NCBI GenBank assembly: GCA_050945075.1
Contig: JBMNSG010000001.1
Span: 18,882-82,881 of the forward strand
Origin: UBA7485 sp050945075
GTDB lineage: Bacteria; Bacillota; Clostridia; Eubacteriales; Eubacteriaceae
DNA length: 64,000 bases
Direction: 5' to 3'
Each line of letters opens with the position of its first letter. The stretch's first letter is position 1. The notes below the pieces were generated by a model that was not told the origin of the DNA, searched no databases, and saw only the letters and a list, made by a program, of their open reading frames with translations. Below are positions 59,913 through 64,000 of the stretch, piece by piece. The translations under genes and the position numbers were made by a program.

Positions 59913-61328
59913 ATGAAAAGGCATTTAAAACCGTTTCCGTCGGATTTCCTCTGGGGTGCGTCCACTTCCGCTTATCAGGTGGAAGGTGCCAGCCTGATTG
60001 ACGGAAAAGGCCCGTCCTGCCAGGATGTCAAGAAGGTACCGGAAGGAACATCTGATCTGACTGTCTGTGCGGATGAATATCATCGTTATAAAGAGGATAT
60101 CGCGCTGATGGCGGAAATGGGATTCAAGGTATACCGTTTCTCGATTTCCTGGTCACGCCTGATCCCTGAAGGAACCGGAGACATCAATCCCAAGGGCGTG
60201 GAGTACTACAATAATCTGATTGATGAATGCCTGAAATATGGAATTGAACCGCTTGTGACTATGTTCCACTTCGATATGCCCGCAGCACTGAATGATCGCG
60301 GCGGCTGGTCCAACAGGGAATCGGTGGAGTGGTTTGAAAACTTTGCCCGGGTTATGTACCAGGAATTCGGTGACCGGGTCAAGTACTGGCTTACCATCAA
60401 TGAACAGAATATTCTGACACTTTACGGCGATGTCATCGGCACAGCCATTATTCCCGAAGGCTGCACCAACGTCCGCAGAGAACTGTATCAGCAGAATCAT
60501 CATATGATGGTGGCACAGGCCAAAGCAATGGTGCTTTGCCATAAAATGCTGCCGGGCGCCAAAATCGGCCCTGCGCCCAACATTTCCTATGTCTACCCGG
60601 CGAGCTGCAAGCCTGAAGATACACTGGCAGCTCAGGATCTGAATGCGGTCCGCAACTGGCTGTATCTGGATATGGCAGTCTACGGCAGATACAACAACCT
60701 GGTCTGGTCTTTCCTGGAACAGAACGACGCGGTGCCGACAATCGAAGACGGCGATATGGATATTCTGGCTGCTGCGCATCCGGATTTTATCGGCTTTAAC
60801 TATTACAATACGGCAACCGTAGCGAGTGACCGCGACGGGACAGCTGTATCGGATGGAAAGGCAGACCAGCAGCAGATTGAAAGTGAACCCGGATGGTTCA
60901 AGGGTGTTAAGAATCCGTATCTTCCGGTTACGGAATTCGGATGGGAAATCGATCCCGAAGGTTTCCGGGTGACCATGCGTGAAATGTATTCCCGTTACCG
61001 CCTGCCCATGATCGTTACAGAAAACGGACTGGGTGCCTATGACAAGCTGGAAGAAGACGGGAAAATCCACGATACCTATCGGATTAACTACCTCAGGGAT
61101 CATATTAATCAGATCCGTGAAGCAGTCACTGATGGCGTCGAAATGATGGGCTACTGCCCGTGGTCGGCGATTGACCTGATTTCGACACATGAAGGCATGG
61201 TCAAACGCTACGGCTTTATCTACGTGGACCGTGACGAATTCGACCTCAAGACACTGGACCGCTACCGCAAAGATTCCTTTGACTGGTATAAGAAGGTTAT
61301 TGCAACCAATGGGGAAGATCTGGACTAA
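59913..61328 (+). CDS. GH1 6-phospho-beta-glucosidase
   Basis: 471 residues. GH1 signatures: FPSDFLWGASTSAYQVEG at the N-terminus, acid/base Glu164 in TINEQN (NEQ instead of the common NEP) and nucleophile Glu370 in IVTENGLGAYD. The phosphate-binding loop of 6-phospho enzymes is present at S424...K431-R-Y433 (STHEGMVKRYGF), so it should hydrolyse 6-phospho-beta-glucosides delivered by the PTS, releasing glucose 6-phosphate. RBS AGGAGAG. A start with basic MKRHLKPFP and no signal peptide shows that it is cytoplasmic. With the DUF4038 enzyme it would clear both sugars from an apiosyl-glucoside. Confidence 0.95.
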   Translation: MKRHLKPFPSDFLWGASTSAYQVEGASLIDGKGPSCQDVKKVPEGTSDLTVCADEYHRYKEDIALMAEMGFKVYRFSISWSRLIPEGTGDINPKGVEYYNNLIDECLKYGIEPLVTMFHFDMPAALNDRGGWSNRESVEWFENFARVMYQEFGDRVKYWLTINEQNILTLYGDVIGTAIIPEGCTNVRRELYQQNHHMMVAQAKAMVLCHKMLPGAKIGPAPNISYVYPASCKPEDTLAAQDLNAVRNWLYLDMAVYGRYNNLVWSFLEQNDAVPTIEDGDMDILAAAHPDFIGFNYYNTATVASDRDGTAVSDGKADQQQIESEPGWFKGVKNPYLPVTEFGWEIDPEGFRVTMREMYSRYRLPMIVTENGLGAYDKLEEDGKIHDTYRINYLRDHINQIREAVTDGVEMMGYCPWSAIDLISTHEGMVKRYGFIYVDRDEFDLKTLDRYRKDSFDWYKKVIATNGEDLD

Positions 61329-61402
61329 GTACAACTGATACTGACAGTTCGAAAGTCCGAAAGTCCGCCGGATATCTGTCGGATGTCTTTCCAGATAAAC
61401 AG

Positions 61403-61458
61403 AATCCCGCTGAAACAGAAACCGCAGATCAATGAGCGGCTTTTGTTAAGGCGGGATT
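61403..61458. terminator. Terminator between GH1 and the two-component system
   Basis: AATCCCGC (61403-61410) pairs with GCGGGATT (61451-61458), with a nested CCGC/GCGG hairpin (61422-61439) and T-run. The outer stem can serve the plus-strand GH1 gene; the minus-strand T-content is lower. Confidence 0.7.
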
Positions 61459-61463
61459 TTTTG

Positions 61464-62141
61464 TCATGCCAGATACTCCACGCGCGGGCGTCCCCCGGTG
61501 GAATAATCGACACGGCTTACAATTTCATTCTGTTCGATCAGATAATTCATATAGCGGCGGATCGTAACCTTGGAAAGCCCTGTTTCCGCAGCGATTTCCT
61601 CACTGGTCAGATAGCTTCCGACGTGATTTTTCAGGCAGAGACGGATACGGTCCAGCGTTTTTGACTGGATGCCTTTTTTATATTCGCATCCGGCTTCTGC
61701 AGACCGGGCTGCACCCGGACCGATCAGCCTGTCAATTTCCGATTGTGAGAGTTCCGAACCGGCAGTCATGGATTTCCGCCGGATCAGATACTTGTCAATA
61801 GCTTCGGCAAAGCGGTTGTATTGAAAGGGCTTGATCAGATAATCGACTATACCCAGGTGCAGGGCTTCATTGATATGCTCTGTGTCATTGGCAGCGGTGA
61901 TCATAATCACGTCCACATGAATGTTCTGTCTGCGCAGCTCTGCCAGCAGCTCCAGACCAGAGTAATCCGGCATGTACAAATCGAGCAGCACCAGGTCAGC
62001 ATCTGTTTTCTTCAGATAATCCAGAGCCTCACGGCCGTTCCTGAATGCTGCCGAAATCTGGATTCCCGGTGTCCGCAATGCGAATTCCCGGTTTATGGTC
62101 GCAACCATCACATCATCTTCTACGATTATTGTTTTAATCAT
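61464..62141 (-). CDS. Response regulator, CitB/DcuR family
   Basis: 225 residues. Receiver domain with acidic pocket E8-D9-D10, phosphoacceptor D54 (LLDLYMPD), T82 and K104; then a C-terminal helix-turn-helix (LTSEEIAAETGLSKVTIRRY) of the CitB/CitT/DcuR type. Such regulators, with their CitA/DcuS kinase, activate genes for citrate or C4-dicarboxylate uptake and fermentation. It lies 14 bases after the kinase stop, on the same strand. No transporter gene is seen in this window; targets may lie beyond 64000. Confidence 0.93.
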   Translation of the reverse strand: MIKTIIVEDDVMVATINREFALRTPGIQISAAFRNGREALDYLKKTDADLVLLDLYMPDYSGLELLAELRRQNIHVDVIMITAANDTEHINEALHLGIVDYLIKPFQYNRFAEAIDKYLIRRKSMTAGSELSQSEIDRLIGPGAARSAEAGCEYKKGIQSKTLDRIRLCLKNHVGSYLTSEEIAAETGLSKVTIRRYMNYLIEQNEIVSRVDYSTGGRPRVEYLA

Positions 62142-62155
62142 GTCAATCCGTTTCC

Positions 62156-63670
62156 TTAAAATCGCTTTTTATTAATGATGATTGTAAAGGAGCTGCCTTC
62201 CCCGGGTTCCGACTCAATTTCCAGGAATCCCTGATGCTCATGTACAATCTGCTGAATCAGCCGCAGTCCGACGCCATGGCCTGTTCCTTTGGTACTGTAC
62301 TGGCTCTGCCTGATGCTGCGGATCTGATCATCTGTCAGACCGTGTCCCGTATCATCAACCGAAACCGTGATGCCATCCGTATCGGATCCGATAAACAGAT
62401 CGACCTGGCGTATTCCCTCCAGGCCTTTCACAGCATCAAACGCATTCTCTACCAGATTTCCGACAATCGTCACCAGTTCCTGAATGGACAGATAGGGGTT
62501 GTGTTCGGGAAGTGAGGCATCTTTCCTGAGGGTAAAATCGATATCCAGCTCGCGGGCGCGGTCTTGTTTGCCCAGAATCAGCGCGGCGATGGTTTTATTA
62601 TGAATCTGAGCGGTCACAGAGTGATAGCCTTTTTCAATATCGGTTGAAACACCGTCGATATAGGTAATGGCGTTTTCGGTTTCACCGATCTGCAGCAGTC
62701 CGGATATTACATGCAGCTTGTTCATATATTCGTGGGTACTGGCCCGCAGAGCCTCGATAATGTGGTTGGTACCGGTCAGCTGTTCTGCCATATCGGTAAT
62801 ATCGGTTTTGTCCCGGGAGATAATCAGAACGCCGGCAATCCGGTCCAGCTTGATCATCGGGATCATATTGATTAAAACCGTATTTCCACTTATTTCGACC
62901 AGCTGTCCGGTAATGGATTTTCCACTCTCCAGACATTTCCTGTAACAGCTGCGGATTCCCTTCTGGCTGTCGAACGGGGTATCTTTAAAAAGCTTCCGGG
63001 CAGCCTCGTTGCTGTACAGGTATTTTCCCTCTGTATCGACAGCGAGTACGCCTTCATCCAGGCTGTCGAGAATTTCCTCGCGCTGCAGGTAGCGCCGGGC
63101 AAATGTCCCCGGTTCAAATCCGAGCAGGGATTTCCTGATGCTGGCCGAAAGAAGCCAGGCGGTCAGAATTCCGAAGAACAGAACCAGCAGGAAAATCAGG
63201 ATAAACTGGAATATTACCTTTCTCTGGGCATTCTGGATGGTTGTCATCGAGGCGCTGGTCATGATAAAGCCGATAATGCTGCCGTTTTCGTCACGCACGG
63301 CGTGAAAAGCGCGCTTCTGAATATCTGTGGCTCCCTTCTGAGTCGTGATATAGGGATCGTTTCCCTGAAGGATGTCTGTTTCATCGCCGCCGACAAACGA
63401 CTGGCCGATAAGACTGTGATCCGGATGATACAGACGGCTCCCTGCGGTATCGGCAATAACGATATAGTTGATGTCTTCCGAATCTTTAAGAAGTGTATCA
63501 AGCCGGTCCGTCAGAGACTGGCTGAAGCTTCCGTTTTCCAGACCGCTTACCACCTCCGAGTCTGATGAAAGCAGTTCGGAGGTCCAGCTGATGGTTTTCT
63601 CCAGATTCTGATCCAGACTTTCCAGCTGCACCGGAAGTATCGTGGCCGCCATCAGGATGGTGATGGACAA
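62156..63670 (-). CDS. Sensor histidine kinase, CitA/DcuS family
   Basis: Frame ends at 62156. With the canonical TTG start (63670) it has 504 residues, but that start cuts the first membrane helix and has no ribosome-binding site. The frame stays open upstream to an ATA codon at 63724 preceded by AGGAGA with 7-base spacing, giving a natural N-terminus (IKKLSVTTKLTVSY, then a full helix). Architecture: two membrane helices flanking an extracellular PAS-like sensor domain (about 20-145), a cytoplasmic PAS (EGVLAVDTEGKYLYSNEAA), DHp with H about 313 in STHEYMNKLHVISG, and an HATPase domain (NLVENAFDAV; GHGVGLRLIQQIV). The family senses citrate or C4-dicarboxylates. Confidence 0.92.
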   Translation of the reverse strand: MSITILMAATILPVQLESLDQNLEKTISWTSELLSSDSEVVSGLENGSFSQSLTDRLDTLLKDSEDINYIVIADTAGSRLYHPDHSLIGQSFVGGDETDILQGNDPYITTQKGATDIQKRAFHAVRDENGSIIGFIMTSASMTTIQNAQRKVIFQFILIFLLVLFFGILTAWLLSASIRKSLLGFEPGTFARRYLQREEILDSLDEGVLAVDTEGKYLYSNEAARKLFKDTPFDSQKGIRSCYRKCLESGKSITGQLVEISGNTVLINMIPMIKLDRIAGVLIISRDKTDITDMAEQLTGTNHIIEALRASTHEYMNKLHVISGLLQIGETENAITYIDGVSTDIEKGYHSVTAQIHNKTIAALILGKQDRARELDIDFTLRKDASLPEHNPYLSIQELVTIVGNLVENAFDAVKGLEGIRQVDLFIGSDTDGITVSVDDTGHGLTDDQIRSIRQSQYSTKGTGHGVGLRLIQQIVHEHQGFLEIESEPGEGSSFTIIINKKRF

Positions 63671-63818
63671 GATAAGCAGAATATAGGAAACGGTCAGTTT
63701 GGTTGTGACTGATAATTTTTTTATGGTAGATTCTCCTGTCCGGTTCTGTACATCCGTAAATAATCAGACGACAAAGTGTCTGTCTGCTATATTTCCCTTC
63801 GCATCTGTCCACTCTCTG

Positions 63819-63882
63819 AAAAGTCTGATCCGAAAAGAAAAGTCTGATCTGATAAGAAAAGCCTGATCTGAAAAGTCTGATT
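63819..63882. repeat. Four direct repeats in the two-component leader
   Basis: AAAAGTCTGATC-like units start at 63819, 63838, 63857 (one change) and 63871 (last base changed). Spacing is 19, 19 and 14 bases. They lie upstream of the kinase frame. They could be binding sites for the response regulator or chance expansion. The remaining gap (63725-64000) contains no gene that I can support; minus-strand TATAAT at 63938-63933 may be the promoter. Confidence 0.65.
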
Positions 63883-63932
63883 GCATACCGGATTCCCGGC
63901 AAAACGGCGACAGCGCATATTTTCCTGATTAC

Positions 63933-63938
63933 ATTATA
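63933..63938 (-). promoter_or_regulatory. Candidate -10 box for the two-component operon
   Basis: On the minus strand TATAAT occupies 63938 to 63933, followed by G; no good -35 is seen. The transcript would begin near 63925, placing the four direct repeats within the leader, about 45-105 bases downstream. Confidence 0.45.
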
Positions 63939-64000
63939 CTGAAGGAAAACCACCTTTTGTATTTTCTTTACTTACAAAAGTCTTTCTTTAATTTCCTAAA

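Noticed and set aside
60153..61334. Long antisense open frame (393 codons) across the GH1 gene
   Set aside because: It mirrors a strongly supported GH1 gene with catalytic motifs; its translation shows no recognisable domain and no ribosome-binding site.
63498..63953. Minus-strand open frame of 151 codons upstream of the sensor kinase
   Set aside because: It overlaps the kinase in another frame, has no ribosome-binding site and reads through the direct repeats.
1..64000. tRNA, rRNA, CRISPR arrays, insertion sequences or attachment sites
   Set aside because: I found no cloverleaf-like intergenic sequence, no regular spacer-repeat array, no transposase and no flanking repeats; a tRNA search program could still check short gaps.

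Overview
The window looks like a chromosomal segment of an anaerobic Bacillota (Firmicutes) bacterium of moderate G+C, probably a gut- or plant-matter-associated Clostridia or Negativicutes relative. The pointers are a T-box-controlled branched-chain amino acid operon, a PASTA-domain PBP inside a division and cell wall cluster, an IspH-ribosomal protein S1 fusion, a group B type [FeFe] hydrogenase, HslVU next to rpsB-tsf, and many gene pairs overlapping by a few bases with strong Shine-Dalgarno sites. I cannot fix the genus. I see no rRNA or tRNA gene, CRISPR array, insertion sequence or prophage.

Layout. 1-2233: the end of an ABC transporter ATPase gene, then an unusual single reading frame joining a GH13 alpha-glycosidase to the tRNA adenosine deaminase TadA. 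2332-11916: a promoter, a T-box leader and ilvC-cimA-leuC-leuD-leuB-ilvD-ilvB. CimA with LeuCDB supplies 2-oxobutyrate from pyruvate, so the set is mainly an isoleucine and valine operon. 11945-13472: a double-rubredoxin flavoprotein and a cytidylate-kinase-like protein. 13518-17133 (minus strand): ACT-domain protein, DUF711 protein, NuoE-like protein and [FeFe] hydrogenase. 17572-30033: rsmH-ftsL-PBP, murF-mraY-murD-ftsW-murG-ftsQ and ftsZ, with no mraZ. 30033-49148: housekeeping genes: nrdR, a NUDIX hydrolase, lysA, an M50 protease, scpAB, rluB, mnmM, a flavoprotein, cmk, plsC, ispH-rpsA, a PurF paralogue, a YifB/ComM-type ATPase gene, dprA, topA and hslVU. 49182-50809: rpsB and tsf.

50808-61328 is the most interesting part. 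It holds a LacI-type regulator, a beta-glucoside-type PTS transporter, a cytoplasmic DUF4038/GH140-like (apiosidase-like) glycosidase, a fucose-isomerase-superfamily protein, a split transketolase (two genes), an FGGY sugar kinase and a GH1 6-phospho-beta-glucosidase. Together these match the isomerase, kinase and transketolase steps of the known D-apiose to D-apulose to apulose-4-phosphate route, with transport and two glycosidases added. I infer a complete PTS-driven system for plant apiosides such as apiosyl-glucosides. The regulator-PTS-glycosidase part is visibly AT-richer than its surroundings, which suggests it was acquired.

61464-63724 (minus strand) encodes a CitA/DcuS-CitB/DcuR-type two-component system. 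Its kinase seems to start at a non-canonical ATA codon, and its leader carries four direct repeats.
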